Positions 36,584 to 45,236 of a stretch of 64,000 bases of DNA are shown piece by piece (position 1 is the first letter of the stretch; each line of letters opens with the position of its first letter). The translations under genes and the position numbers were made by a program. The notes beneath the pieces were generated by a model that searched no databases, was not told the origin of the DNA, and worked only from the letters and a program-made list of their open reading frames with translations. The stretch comes from Endozoicomonas sp. SESOKO1 (lineage in GTDB: Bacteria > Pseudomonadota > Gammaproteobacteria > Pseudomonadales > Endozoicomonadaceae): NCBI RefSeq assembly GCF_024606265.1, contig NZ_JAHHPP010000389.1, positions 1 to 64,000 on the forward strand, written 5' to 3'.

Positions 36584-37234
36584 ATGCCATACTGGACAAA
36601 ACTTCCATGTAAGTATTCGAGCCTGATTCCGTTTTGTAATGGCCCCACTCTGGCTACCAGAAGTGGTGATATCGGATTCTATGTAACGGTCTCTGGTGAT
36701 GACAGCTTCGTATTTGAGCACACTGTGATTGTTGGTCGCAGTAACAATTTGCTGGTTCACTCGAACAAGGTGCTGGGAGTGTACACAAGTAATCTGAACA
36801 AACACAGGCAAGCCGTGTTTTTTCGTTTCAAGGGAGACCCTCTCACTGCTTTAGGGGCCTGCGATATCGCTCACCTTTGGTCTCGTGGGCATCGCCACTC
36901 GGGTGTTCAGGATTTTGAAGGAACAACACAGCAACGAGTTGGATTCTCCAGTGCTCACTGGAAAGGATATCGTTCAGCTATCGCAGGGCTTGGCTCGTGT
37001 GCTTTTGGAGACGCAGCCAGAAGGCGATTGGAGAAGTACCAAAACAGATCACAACTCACGCCCAAAAATGTGATCTGTTCAGAAATGGCTATTCTGCTCT
37101 ATCAACTATTCGTTATTGAAGAAGACGAGAGTAAAGGTTTCATCAAACTTGATGCCAAGCATGCCCTTCCCGGAACCCTGGCTTTATATCTTTTTGAGAG
37201 TCCTTTTTGGAATCTCGCTGGCCGGGGAAAATAA
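36584..37234 (+). CDS. putative permuted papain-like (YiiX/NlpC-type) cysteine hydrolase
   Basis: The 216-residue product has the layout of permuted NlpC/P60 hydrolases (DUF1460/YiiX-like group): a GDIGFYV strand, a His at 46 (FEHTVIVGR), then much later a Cys at 165 in NVICSEM. The HxxV ... CSE order is the circular permutation typical of that group. No signal peptide is seen. Possible activities are amidase, thioesterase or acyltransferase. GGGGA lies 6 nt before the ATG. It is an isolated gene of accessory type between znuA and uvrD. The assignment rests on spacing and two motifs, so a structure check is needed. Confidence 0.55.
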   Translation: MPYWTKLPCKYSSLIPFCNGPTLATRSGDIGFYVTVSGDDSFVFEHTVIVGRSNNLLVHSNKVLGVYTSNLNKHRQAVFFRFKGDPLTALGACDIAHLWSRGHRHSGVQDFEGTTQQRVGFSSAHWKGYRSAIAGLGSCAFGDAARRRLEKYQNRSQLTPKNVICSEMAILLYQLFVIEEDESKGFIKLDAKHALPGTLALYLFESPFWNLAGRGK

Positions 37235-37305
37235 TAGATGCATTAACAAAGGGGAAACAAACCTCTACCCGGGAGTAAGCAAAGGCTCGTAGTTATTTGA
37301 AGTGG

Positions 37306-37482
37306 TTAGATGCCTTCCCAGTAATCTTCACCAAAAATGGCACTGAGTCGCTTATCTTCTTCCCGATCCTCAAGTGCCCTGCGGATTTGCAGGGAACGCC
37401 TGGAACCTTTCTGCTCAAGTTCAGGACGGATCAGGTGCTCATCCAGGATGAACTCTTTTTCGGCTTTCTTTCCTTTTGCCAT
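37306..37482 (-). CDS. 58-residue conserved small protein (PA3496-like)
   Basis: A short gene, MAKGKKAEKEFILDEHLI at the start and LSAIFGEDYWEGI at the end, with a basic core (RRSLQIRRALEDREEDKRL). The RRxLEDxxEDKRL pattern recalls the PA3496 family of small proteobacterial proteins of unknown function. AGAGGA lies 8 nt before the ATG, which is good support. A plus-strand frame over the same bases (37297-37521) has no ribosome binding site and should be ignored. It is divergent from uvrD. Confidence 0.65.
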   Translation of the reverse strand: MAKGKKAEKEFILDEHLIRPELEQKGSRRSLQIRRALEDREEDKRLSAIFGEDYWEGI

Positions 37483-37581
37483 AACCGCATCCTCTTGTAT
37501 TTGTTATTGAATGATGCCTGATTACGGTTACCAAAATACTAAATTACTGGTCATATGACAACAACACATGTCGTATAAAAA

Positions 37582-37599
37582 TGTAAGATAAATCTTACA
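37582..37599. promoter_or_regulatory. 18-bp perfect palindromic operator between divergent genes
   Basis: TGTAAGAT-AA-ATCTTACA is a perfect dyad midway between the 58-residue gene and uvrD. The arm length and spacing suit a dimeric regulator. I do not recognise the regulator; it is not a LexA box. Confidence 0.5.
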
Positions 37600-37707
37600 A
37601 ATAACCCATAACACAGGCACTCATGCCGCAGTTTCGTTAAACTCTCACTGTTCTGGTAAATACTCTCCCCATCACAAGGGGCATCAAATTCTGACTGAAA
37701 GATTTTT

Positions 37708-39879
37708 ATGGACGTAACCTCAATACTTGATTCACTGAATGATGCACAGCGCAGTGCTGTCGCAGCGCCCGTCAGTTCTATGCTGGTACTGGCCGGTGCC
37801 GGCAGTGGCAAAACCCGCGTTCTTGTTCACCGGATAGCCTGGCTGGTTCAGGCTGAAGCCATGTCACCCTATTCAGTGATGGCCGTCACCTTCACCAACA
37901 AGGCAGCGGCAGAGATGCGCTCACGTATTGAGGAGCTGCTGGGCATCGCCCCCAGAGGCATGTGGGTGGGTACTTTTCACGGCCTTTCCCATCGTCTGCT
38001 CAGGGCACACTGGAAAGAAACAGGACTACCCGAAAACTTTCAGATTCTGGACAGTGATGATCAGCTGCGTGTGCTCAAGCGGATCATGAAAGCCATGCAA
38101 CTGGATGAACAAAAGTGGCCTCCACGTCAGGCCCAGTGGTATATCAACAGCAAAAAAGATGAAGGACTTCGTCCCGATTACATCGACCCCGGTTATGACC
38201 CATTCGAACGAACCATGGTTGATGTTTATCGACGTTACCATGAGTATTGCGAACAAGCGGGAGTCGTCGACTTCGGTGAGCTACTGCTGCGGACCCATGA
38301 GCTGCTACTGAAGCGAGCCGATATTCTCCAGCATTACCGCGAACGTTTCCGATATATTCTGGTGGATGAGTTTCAGGATACCAACGCCGTACAGTATGCC
38401 TGGCTGCGATTGCTGGCGGGAGACCAGGACAAACTGATGGTGGTGGGTGATGATGACCAGTCCATTTACGGTTGGCGCGGTGCCCGGATTGAGAATATAC
38501 GTCAGTTCACACACGATTTCCCCAATGCCCAGACCATCAAACTGGAACAGAATTACCGTTCTACCGGCAATATTCTTCAGGCCGCCAATGCCGTTATTGC
38601 CAATAACCCGGACCGTTTGGGAAAAGAGCTTCGTACCGATGGCGAACAAGGTGAGCCAGTGCATCTGTATGCCGGGTTTAACGAAATGGACGAAGCCCGG
38701 TTTATTACCGACCGAATTAAAGAAGGGATCAACAACGGCATGGCCCGCAGCGATATTGCCGTCCTTTATCGATCCAATGCGCAGTCCCGTATTCTTGAAG
38801 AAGCCATGCTCAGGGCGGCCATCCCTTATCGGATCTACGGTGGCCAGCGCTTCTTTGAACGGGCAGAAATCAAAAACGCCCTGGCCTATCTCCGCCTTGT
38901 CAGTTCGCCAAATGATGACACCTCCCTGGAGCGGGTAATCAATATTCCCACCCGGGGCATTGGTGAGAAAACCGTAGAAAAGCTCAGGGAGGCTGCCCGG
39001 AGTCAGGGGATTTCACTCTGGCAGGCCCTGAAAAACCTGGTGGCATCATCGGCAGTTGGCGGCAAGGCGGGTAAATCCATGGCCGCTTTTGTGGAACTGA
39101 TCGAGTCCATGGGTCATGGGGCTGAAACAATGGACCTGGGTGAACTGTCCGATCATGTGGTCACCATGAGCGGGCTGATTGACCACCACAGCAAAGAGAA
39201 AGGTGAGAAAGGTCAGGCCCGGGTGGAAAACCTGGAGGAACTGGTGAATGCCTGTCGTCAGTTTGATATGGATGAGCTATTCCCTGATGAAGAGCAGGAA
39301 AGCACCGAAGCCATGACGCCACTGGATGCCTTCCTGGCTCACGCCGCACTGGAAGCGGGCACCAGTCAGGCCGATCAGTTCCAGGACAGTGTGCAGATGA
39401 TGACGCTGCACTCTGCCAAGGGTCTGGAGTTCCCACTGGTCTTTCTGGCCGGTATGGAAGAGGGGTTATTCCCCCATAAAATGTCCCTGGAGGAAGGCAA
39501 CCTGGAGGAAGAGCGTCGGCTTTGTTATGTCGGCATAACCCGTGCCATGAAAATCCTGTATCTGACCTATGCCGAAAGCCGACGCCTGTATGGCAGTGAA
39601 ACCATGAACCGTCCCTCCCGCTTTATTCGGGAGATTCCCGGTGAACTGCTTCAGGAAGTGCGCCTTGGTGGCACCATTACCCGGCCAGTGACCCGCATGG
39701 CACCGGCTTCACCCGATCATGGCCTGTCACTGGGCCAGCGCGTCCATCACAACGTGTTTGGTGAGGGTGTGGTGATCAATTACGAAGGTGATGGCAACCA
39801 GGCCCGGGTGCAGGTCAATTTTGATTCTGAAGGCGCTAAATGGTTGATGATGGCCTATGCCAACCTTTCCCCCATCTGA
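37708..39879 (+). CDS. uvrD: DNA helicase II
   Basis: A superfamily 1A 3'-5' helicase of nucleotide excision and mismatch repair. Motif I GAGSGKT is at 30-36, motif II DEFQDTN near 220, motif III GDDDQSIYGWRGA near 250, and motifs IV-VI follow (VEKLRE.., TLHSAKGLEFP, VGITRA). The 723 residues match UvrD and not Rep, helped by the N-terminal MDVTSILDSLNDAQR. The C-terminal part ends with the UvrD Tudor-like region (VHHNVFGEGVVINYEGDG). It overlaps murI by 25 bp at its 3' end (convergent). Confidence 0.97.
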   Translation: MDVTSILDSLNDAQRSAVAAPVSSMLVLAGAGSGKTRVLVHRIAWLVQAEAMSPYSVMAVTFTNKAAAEMRSRIEELLGIAPRGMWVGTFHGLSHRLLRAHWKETGLPENFQILDSDDQLRVLKRIMKAMQLDEQKWPPRQAQWYINSKKDEGLRPDYIDPGYDPFERTMVDVYRRYHEYCEQAGVVDFGELLLRTHELLLKRADILQHYRERFRYILVDEFQDTNAVQYAWLRLLAGDQDKLMVVGDDDQSIYGWRGARIENIRQFTHDFPNAQTIKLEQNYRSTGNILQAANAVIANNPDRLGKELRTDGEQGEPVHLYAGFNEMDEARFITDRIKEGINNGMARSDIAVLYRSNAQSRILEEAMLRAAIPYRIYGGQRFFERAEIKNALAYLRLVSSPNDDTSLERVINIPTRGIGEKTVEKLREAARSQGISLWQALKNLVASSAVGGKAGKSMAAFVELIESMGHGAETMDLGELSDHVVTMSGLIDHHSKEKGEKGQARVENLEELVNACRQFDMDELFPDEEQESTEAMTPLDAFLAHAALEAGTSQADQFQDSVQMMTLHSAKGLEFPLVFLAGMEEGLFPHKMSLEEGNLEEERRLCYVGITRAMKILYLTYAESRRLYGSETMNRPSRFIREIPGELLQEVRLGGTITRPVTRMAPASPDHGLSLGQRVHHNVFGEGVVINYEGDGNQARVQVNFDSEGAKWLMMAYANLSPI

Positions 39880-40715
39880 GGCGGTGTCATCACAACGTTT
39901 GAGCCAACCGGCAAACTTCTCACGGCAACAAACCCCATTTTCTCCAGAGCTGGAATCAGGGCACTGACCTGATCATCCAGCCCGGTGTGCATAAACAGGT
40001 TATTCGATATTGTTTCTGCACTGAGCCCGACCGGTTCCAACAAGCTCACCACCCTGCGGGCAATGGCAGAACCTGAGTCGATCCAGTGAATGTCTGCCGA
40101 TACCTGTTGCAACGCCGTTCTCAGTAAAGGGAAGTGGGTACAGCCAAGTACCACCACATCCGGCACCGGTTCTCCGGTGAAAAAAGGGGCAAGAATCCGG
40201 TGCAGATCGTGCTCTGAGACCGGCTCACCCCGAAGGTACTGCTCAGCCATCTGCACCAATTCGCTGGAACCGACTCGAATCACCTGACAGTCCCCGGCAA
40301 AATCATTAATCAGCTGATCTGTATAGCTGCGGGCAATGGTGCCGGGTGTCGCCAGAAGACCGATGCACCGTTTTTTCGAGTACTCGCTGGCCGTCTTGAT
40401 GGCTGGCACCACACCAACAACGGGAAAATCCAGCTCTTCACGGACCCTGGGCAGCGAGATGGTACTGGCGGTATTGCAGGCAATAACGGCAAGAGAGGGA
40501 TCAAACTGTTCAGCTAAGGCATTAAGGCAGAGGCTGGTACGCTCAATCACTTCCTGCTCAGGCTTTGGACCGTAGGGGAATCCCTGGATATCAGAACAGT
40601 AAACCACCGGAGCATAAGGTAACGCCTGCCTGATTTCCTGATAGATACTGAGACCGCCAACACCGGAATCAAAAATAACGATGGGGTTTTCCCTTTTATT
40701 CACGGCTGATTTCAC
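39855..40715 (-). CDS. murI: glutamate racemase
   Basis: It makes D-glutamate for peptidoglycan. Catalytic cysteines are Cys80 (ACNTAS) and Cys192 (GCTHFP), and FDSGVGGLS near the N-terminus is the signature. The 286 residues are normal; the first 9 (MKSAVNKRE) precede the fold. It converges on uvrD with a 25-bp coding overlap, which is unusual and limits 3' regulatory space for both genes. Confidence 0.96.
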   Translation of the reverse strand: MKSAVNKRENPIVIFDSGVGGLSIYQEIRQALPYAPVVYCSDIQGFPYGPKPEQEVIERTSLCLNALAEQFDPSLAVIACNTASTISLPRVREELDFPVVGVVPAIKTASEYSKKRCIGLLATPGTIARSYTDQLINDFAGDCQVIRVGSSELVQMAEQYLRGEPVSEHDLHRILAPFFTGEPVPDVVVLGCTHFPLLRTALQQVSADIHWIDSGSAIARRVVSLLEPVGLSAETISNNLFMHTGLDDQVSALIPALEKMGFVAVRSLPVGSNVVMTPPQMGERLA

Positions 40716-40905
40716 AAAGAAGCTTCCACAAAAACTGGCGACATAGTGTTTTCAATCTCCATTAAAGACGCAATAAGCGTTATTCCCCATTGATGAAGAT
40801 ACAGCAGATCCACGGGATTGAAAAAAGAGCGATGGAAATTTCCCTGTTTCCATAGTACATAAAGAGCCTGTAAACCGCTTTGAATCCTGTCACTGGAGTA
40901 ACGCT

Positions 40906-41814
40906 ATGAATCACAGGGCTTTTCAGGATCAACTGGCGCAGTTCCCGGTTAATGCTGCGGATATCCTGCACCAGTTGATTCATCAGCGGGGCCGCCTTGA
41001 GCCAGAACAGGTGAATGAACTTAAGGGCTTAATGGAGTTGTCATCGGAACAGCTTCTGAAAGCGCTGCTGCCACTGGCTGCATCCATGAGCACCTGCCCG
41101 ATTTCCAGTTTTTCCGTAGGCGCCATTGTTGAAGGCTTTCGCCCGGAAGGACAAGGCCCTGTCTATCTGGGCGCAAACCTGGAAATAGCAGGGCAGCCGC
41201 TGAAAATGGCCATTCACGCCGAACAGGCCGCTATCAGCAATGCATGGCACCAGGGAGAAACCCGGCTGCGCCGCCTGATGGTCAATGAAGCCCCCTGTGG
41301 TCACTGCCGACAGTTTATGAACGAACTCAATGAGATCGACCAGATGGATATTACGGTCAGTCAGCTCGATAGTGATCAACAGCGGCAATATAGCCTCTCA
41401 AACCTGCTGCCAGACGCCTTTGGCCCCGGAGACCTGAAACAGGGCACCCGACTGATGGGAGCATCGCTGCTCTCCCTCGAAAGCCCGGATCCTGCAGACA
41501 AGCTGGTCAATGCGGCAACTGAAGCTGCCTGCAGGAGTTATGCACCTTATTCCGGCTGTCACTCAGGCGTAGCTCTTCTTATAGAAAATGGCGATATTAT
41601 TTCTGGTAGATATGCCGAAAACGTAGCCTTCAATCCGGGAATGACGGCCGTGGAAGCGGCGCTGGCTAATCTCCGCCTGTCCAGCCTTGCCGAGGCTCCA
41701 GGCAAGATTATTGACGCTGTTATGGTTGAAAAACAGGCCTCTGTCTCTCATCAGGCCATGACGGCCTCAATCATTAGTCATATGGGGGCAGAGTTACGCT
41801 ATTTCGTTGTATAA
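40906..41814 (+). CDS. cdd: cytidine deaminase (two-domain, enteric type)
   Basis: It deaminates cytidine and deoxycytidine to uridine forms in pyrimidine salvage. The zinc site is HAE at 104-106 and PCGHC at 130-134, with zinc ligands His104, Cys131 and Cys134. The 302 residues contain a second, degenerate deaminase domain, as in E. coli Cdd (dimeric), unlike the ~130-residue tetrameric form. N-terminal helices (DQLAQFPVNAADIL) are enteric-like. It lies upstream of the basic small protein gene. Confidence 0.96.
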   Translation: MNHRAFQDQLAQFPVNAADILHQLIHQRGRLEPEQVNELKGLMELSSEQLLKALLPLAASMSTCPISSFSVGAIVEGFRPEGQGPVYLGANLEIAGQPLKMAIHAEQAAISNAWHQGETRLRRLMVNEAPCGHCRQFMNELNEIDQMDITVSQLDSDQQRQYSLSNLLPDAFGPGDLKQGTRLMGASLLSLESPDPADKLVNAATEAACRSYAPYSGCHSGVALLIENGDIISGRYAENVAFNPGMTAVEAALANLRLSSLAEAPGKIIDAVMVEKQASVSHQAMTASIISHMGAELRYFVV

Positions 41815-41859
41815 ACTTAAGGGAACTCATGAAACAAGATTGCGCAAGGAGGCCAGATT

Positions 41860-42123
41860 GTGAGTCCAGGTTACCGAATTAATTCATCATCCTCTCCCCA
41901 TCTTGACTATGGTCAGGGCAATAATGACAGCCCAGGTGAAAATGAAGGCAGTGCCAACACTTCCTCTGCTGGCCACAAGTCTTACATTGACCGCTCAGGC
42001 TCAAGAAAGGGCGAGGACAAATCGCTGGAAATGCGTAAAGCCCGCAAAAAAAATAAACGTAGAAAGAAAAAAATTGCTGAGCGAAATACCAGGGAGTTTA
42101 CTGACGATCAAACCGATGACTGA
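41860..42123 (+). CDS. small basic protein, unknown
   Basis: An 87-residue product that begins at GTG 41860, chosen because the perfect Shine-Dalgarno AAGGAGG lies 7 nt upstream. It is low in complexity: Ser/Gly/Asn-rich first half, then a Lys/Arg cluster (MRKARKKNKRRKKKIAE) and an acidic end (FTDDQTDD). It is probably disordered and may bind nucleic acid. It follows cdd by 45 bp and is read in the same direction. I know no family. Confidence 0.55.
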   Translation: MSPGYRINSSSSPHLDYGQGNNDSPGENEGSANTSSAGHKSYIDRSGSRKGEDKSLEMRKARKKNKRRKKKIAERNTREFTDDQTDD

Positions 42124-42304
42124 AGGCAATCATCCGATTGCCTTTAACCGCCACTCAATATACCTCCAATTCCAACAGCTTCAACAGCATCCCCCAAGGC
42201 TATTTATCGATTCATTTGACTAATTCCATTCCCGATGGAAAGATCCCGATCAGGATATATCGGATCGACGATGTGCACTGTTGCACTTATTATAAAGCTT
42301 ACTT

Positions 42305-43621
42305 ATGAAAACAGCAGACGCTTTTGGGCACAGTGACGACCAGCAACACTACGATGTACTGGTTGTCGGTGGTGGTATGGTGGGAGCAACTATTGCCTGT
42401 GGCCTCGGCCAACAGGGAATAAGGGTTGCCGTATTCGACCACGCTGAGCCATCCCCATTACCAGCCGATGCCCTGCCCGAATTGCGAGTATCTGCCCTTA
42501 GCACGGCATCTGAAGCGATTCTTCGCCAACTGGGAGCATGGCCACATATGCAGTCCATGCGTATGACGCCGTATCGTCGTATGGCGGTCTGGGAAAAACT
42601 GCATTCCCCCTTTGGCAAAACGATAGACTCAAGAGCCAATCGCGTTTTGTTCGACGCCAGACAGATTAGTCATTCACAACTGGGTTTTATCGTTGAAAAC
42701 CGGGTGACTCAGTCAGGTCTTCTGGAAGCGATCAAATCCTGCCCCTCCGTCTCTTTTTTCTGCCCTGTCAACATCCAGAAAATTCACACGCCTTCGGCAT
42801 CCCCCATGATTGAGTTATCCGACGGCCGCCGTTTTTCCGGTGATCTTTTAGTGGGGGCAGACGGCGCTGACTCACGGGTTCGCCAGTCTGCCGGGCTGGC
42901 CATGGAGCAACGGGACTATGAGCAGCAATGCCTGGTGGCAACGGTTGAAATTGCCGGCGGTTGTCAGGATATTACCTGGCAGGCCTTTACCCCGACAGGC
43001 CCGGAGGCCTTTTTGCCACTACCGGATATTAACGGTAAAAGTTACGGATCGATTGTCTGGTACCACCACCCGGAGAGAATTCGGCAACTACTGGCACTCT
43101 CCAGTGAGGCTTTCATTGAAGCACTGGAAACCACATTCCCTTCTGAGCTGCCTGAAATTATTCAGCTCCACCAGCGCGGAGCATTCCCCATTGCCAGGCG
43201 ACACGTTACAGAGTATTTCCGCCAGGGGGTCGTTCTGGCCGGCGATGCAGCCCACACGATAAACCCTCTGGCAGGGCAGGGTGTAAACCTGGGTTTGCAG
43301 GACGCCGCCTGGCTGATTGAAATTCTGGTTGATGCCTTAAGGGCGGGTGAAACCCCGGGAAGCACCGAGGTTCTTGCCCGGTATGAAAAAGCAAGGCGAA
43401 GCGAAAATGCCTTGATGATGAACACTATGGATGCGTTTTACCACACCTTCAGTAATCAGAGTAAACCACTGCAGTTTCTGCGAAATCTCGGCCTGACTGT
43501 CGCTGGCAAGCTGTCACCAGCGGTTAACCAGGTAATGAAATATGCCATGGGGCTGTCTGGTAAACAGCCCAGACTGGCCACTGGCAAAAAATATAAATTC
43601 AAAATCGCTGCAGGCGACTGA
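42305..43621 (+). CDS. ubiF: ubiquinone C6-hydroxylase-type FAD monooxygenase (UbiF)
   Basis: A UbiH/UbiF/VisC-family flavin monooxygenase of ubiquinone synthesis. The FAD motif GGGMVG is at 22-27, DHAEPSP follows, and the GDAAHTINPLAGQGVNLG motif is near 313-330. The ELRVSALSTASEAILRQLG and MRMTPYRRMAVWE segments match UbiF (3-demethoxyubiquinone hydroxylase, C6 step) better than UbiH or UbiI. Pseudomonads use the di-iron Coq7 for that step, so a UbiF here points to a different lineage. 438 residues. UbiI or UbiH paralogues elsewhere cannot be excluded as the true closest relatives. Confidence 0.85.
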   Translation: MKTADAFGHSDDQQHYDVLVVGGGMVGATIACGLGQQGIRVAVFDHAEPSPLPADALPELRVSALSTASEAILRQLGAWPHMQSMRMTPYRRMAVWEKLHSPFGKTIDSRANRVLFDARQISHSQLGFIVENRVTQSGLLEAIKSCPSVSFFCPVNIQKIHTPSASPMIELSDGRRFSGDLLVGADGADSRVRQSAGLAMEQRDYEQQCLVATVEIAGGCQDITWQAFTPTGPEAFLPLPDINGKSYGSIVWYHHPERIRQLLALSSEAFIEALETTFPSELPEIIQLHQRGAFPIARRHVTEYFRQGVVLAGDAAHTINPLAGQGVNLGLQDAAWLIEILVDALRAGETPGSTEVLARYEKARRSENALMMNTMDAFYHTFSNQSKPLQFLRNLGLTVAGKLSPAVNQVMKYAMGLSGKQPRLATGKKYKFKIAAGD

Positions 43622-43761
43622 AAAATATCTGAAAAGAGATATACACGGATTGCACTGCGTAAAACCCTGATGCCCCTCTGTGTACTGGAAGCATAAGATG
43701 GTTTCTGCTCTATCGATGACAAAAGCACCATCAATGACAAACACGCTTGGGGAAGCACACA

Positions 43762-43968
43762 ATGAGAACAATGATCTCAACCGGTTTCAGACTCACGGCC
43801 ATAGCCTCTTTGGGATTCTGGTGGGTCTGGTTGATGGCTGGAGCTGCCTGGTATTATACGATTGAACAGGTTTCCCTGTGGTCCTCATTCACGTCAGGTG
43901 CGGGCATTGCTCTTGTGGTCATGGTTTACGGTGTCTTCAGTGCCATGATCTCTGACTCTCTGCACTGA
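43762..43968 (+). CDS. small two-span membrane protein
   Basis: A 68-residue product with two hydrophobic helices (about 11-33 and 43-62) and a short hydrophilic turn. The ATG at 43762 is preferred over the TTG at 43747 (GGGGAA lies about 8 nt upstream of it). The family is unknown to me. It stands between ubiF and the terminator at 43999. Confidence 0.5.
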   Translation: MRTMISTGFRLTAIASLGFWWVWLMAGAAWYYTIEQVSLWSSFTSGAGIALVVMVYGVFSAMISDSLH

Positions 43969-44358
43969 TGACTCATTCACACATCCCGGTCAGTAAATAG
44001 CCCTGCCAATTATTGCCGGGCTTTTGCCGATTGCCAGCGTCGCTAATAGACAACCATCACACACGAAAAGAAACTGCTCAAAAGCAGGGCTTTACTGAGT
44101 TGTCTGAAATACAGACCCTAAAGACAGTAAATCAGGATTATTTATAAAGACGACAATGGGATAAAATATTGCCAGCAGGCCTGTTTTCCGCTTGAAAGAA
44201 AAAATATACGACTAAAACAGTTTGATATAATTTAACAACTGACAATGTAAATGTTTTTGCTGCTTATCAATTCACTCCCGGCTCACTTTCAGCCATAGTT
44301 CTGCGAACCTGCATAGCTCTATTTCACTACTTTTTCTGGCACCTCCTGGCAAACTGTC
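43969..44358. other. intergenic region before the nuclease gene
   Basis: It contains a likely terminator at 43999-44025 and then an AT-rich stretch with TTTGATATAAT near 44221 that may be the nuclease promoter. No gene is supported. Confidence 0.5.
43999..44025 (+). terminator. intrinsic terminator after the small membrane protein
   Basis: AGCCC pairs with GGGCT around TGCCAATTATTGCC and is followed by TTTT. The stem has one mismatch but the layout is right for the end of the ubiF/small-protein transcript. Confidence 0.55.
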
Positions 44359-45066
44359 ATGTTTATCTTTCCTTTACGTAACTGGATGGCTGGTCTGTCC
44401 ATCGCCCTTTTCTCATCTTCTCTTTATGCCACACCACCTGCGAGCTTCTCCAGCGCCAAGCGTGAGGCTGCAAAAATATACGACAAAAATCTTATTAGTT
44501 TTTACTGTGGCTGCCCGATCAAAAAAGAGGGAAAAAAACTGGTTCCGGACCTTCAGGCCTGCGGTTATTCAATTCGCAAACAGGAAACCCGGGCAAACCG
44601 GATAGAATGGGAGCATGTCGTTCCCGCCTGGGCATTTGGCCATCAACTGCAATGCTGGCAGCAGGGCGGCAGGAAGAACTGCAGCCGCAACAGCCCGGAG
44701 TTCCGGGCAATGGAAGCCGATCTGCACAACCTGGTTCCTGCGGTTGGCGAAGTGAATGGGGACCGCTCCAACTATCGTTTTGGCATGTTAAGCAATCCAC
44801 CGAGCTATTATGGCCGCTGTGACTTTCATGTTGATTTCAAAGCCCGTGTTGCCCAGCCTCCCGAAAGCAAGCGCGGCAGTATTGCCCGAATCTATCTCTA
44901 CATGTCCGACAAATATAAGTTCAAACTCAGTGATAAAGAAAAAAAGCTCTTTGAAGCATGGCACAGAATGTACCCGGTAACCCCATGGGAATCAGAACGC
45001 AACCAGCAAATCAGTGATATCCAGGGCTGGGGAAATCCCTATATTGGCCGCCGATCAGAGGGTTAA
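44359..45066 (+). CDS. endA: secreted endonuclease I (EndA/Dns)
   Basis: A periplasmic or extracellular non-specific endonuclease of the EndA/Dns family, likely for nutrient or DNA scavenging. Signal peptide at 1-24 (cleavage after LYAT). Catalytic segment [19 protein letters not shown] with His86, then [25 protein letters not shown]. Cysteines at 50, 52, 68 and others can form disulfides, consistent with export (DsbA is encoded in the window). 235 residues, full length. Confidence 0.93.
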   Translation: MFIFPLRNWMAGLSIALFSSSLYATPPASFSSAKREAAKIYDKNLISFYCGCPIKKEGKKLVPDLQACGYSIRKQETRANRIEWEHVVPAWAFGHQLQCWQQGGRKNCSRNSPEFRAMEADLHNLVPAVGEVNGDRSNYRFGMLSNPPSYYGRCDFHVDFKARVAQPPESKRGSIARIYLYMSDKYKFKLSDKEKKLFEAWHRMYPVTPWESERNQQISDIQGWGNPYIGRRSEG

Positions 45067-45169
45067 CCAATAAATATGCATTTGAGTAGCTGGCCATAGG
45101 AAATCATACGGTTAGCAACTGATCAGTCCATATTACCAACAATCCTTACCATGATTCTGTACCATCACT

Positions 45170-45198
45170 TTTAGAACAAGAAGGATACTTGCTATGAT
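45170..45198 (+). promoter_or_regulatory. sigma-70 promoter for parC
   Basis: TTTAGA (45170-45175), a 17-bp spacer and TATGAT (45193-45198) preceded by TTGC make a good extended promoter, about 38 bp before parC. Confidence 0.6.
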
Positions 45199-45236
45199 GA
45201 CGGATTGATTGTCAGAGTCCTGAAACAGGTTTAAGC

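Noticed and set aside
37297-37521. Plus-strand frame opposite the 58-residue gene
   Set aside because: The minus-strand frame has a good ribosome binding site and a coding-like sequence; the plus-strand one does not.
37620-37707. Possible LexA box before uvrD (CTGTTCTGGTAAATAC)
   Set aside because: The right half lacks ACAG, so it does not meet the consensus closely enough to call.
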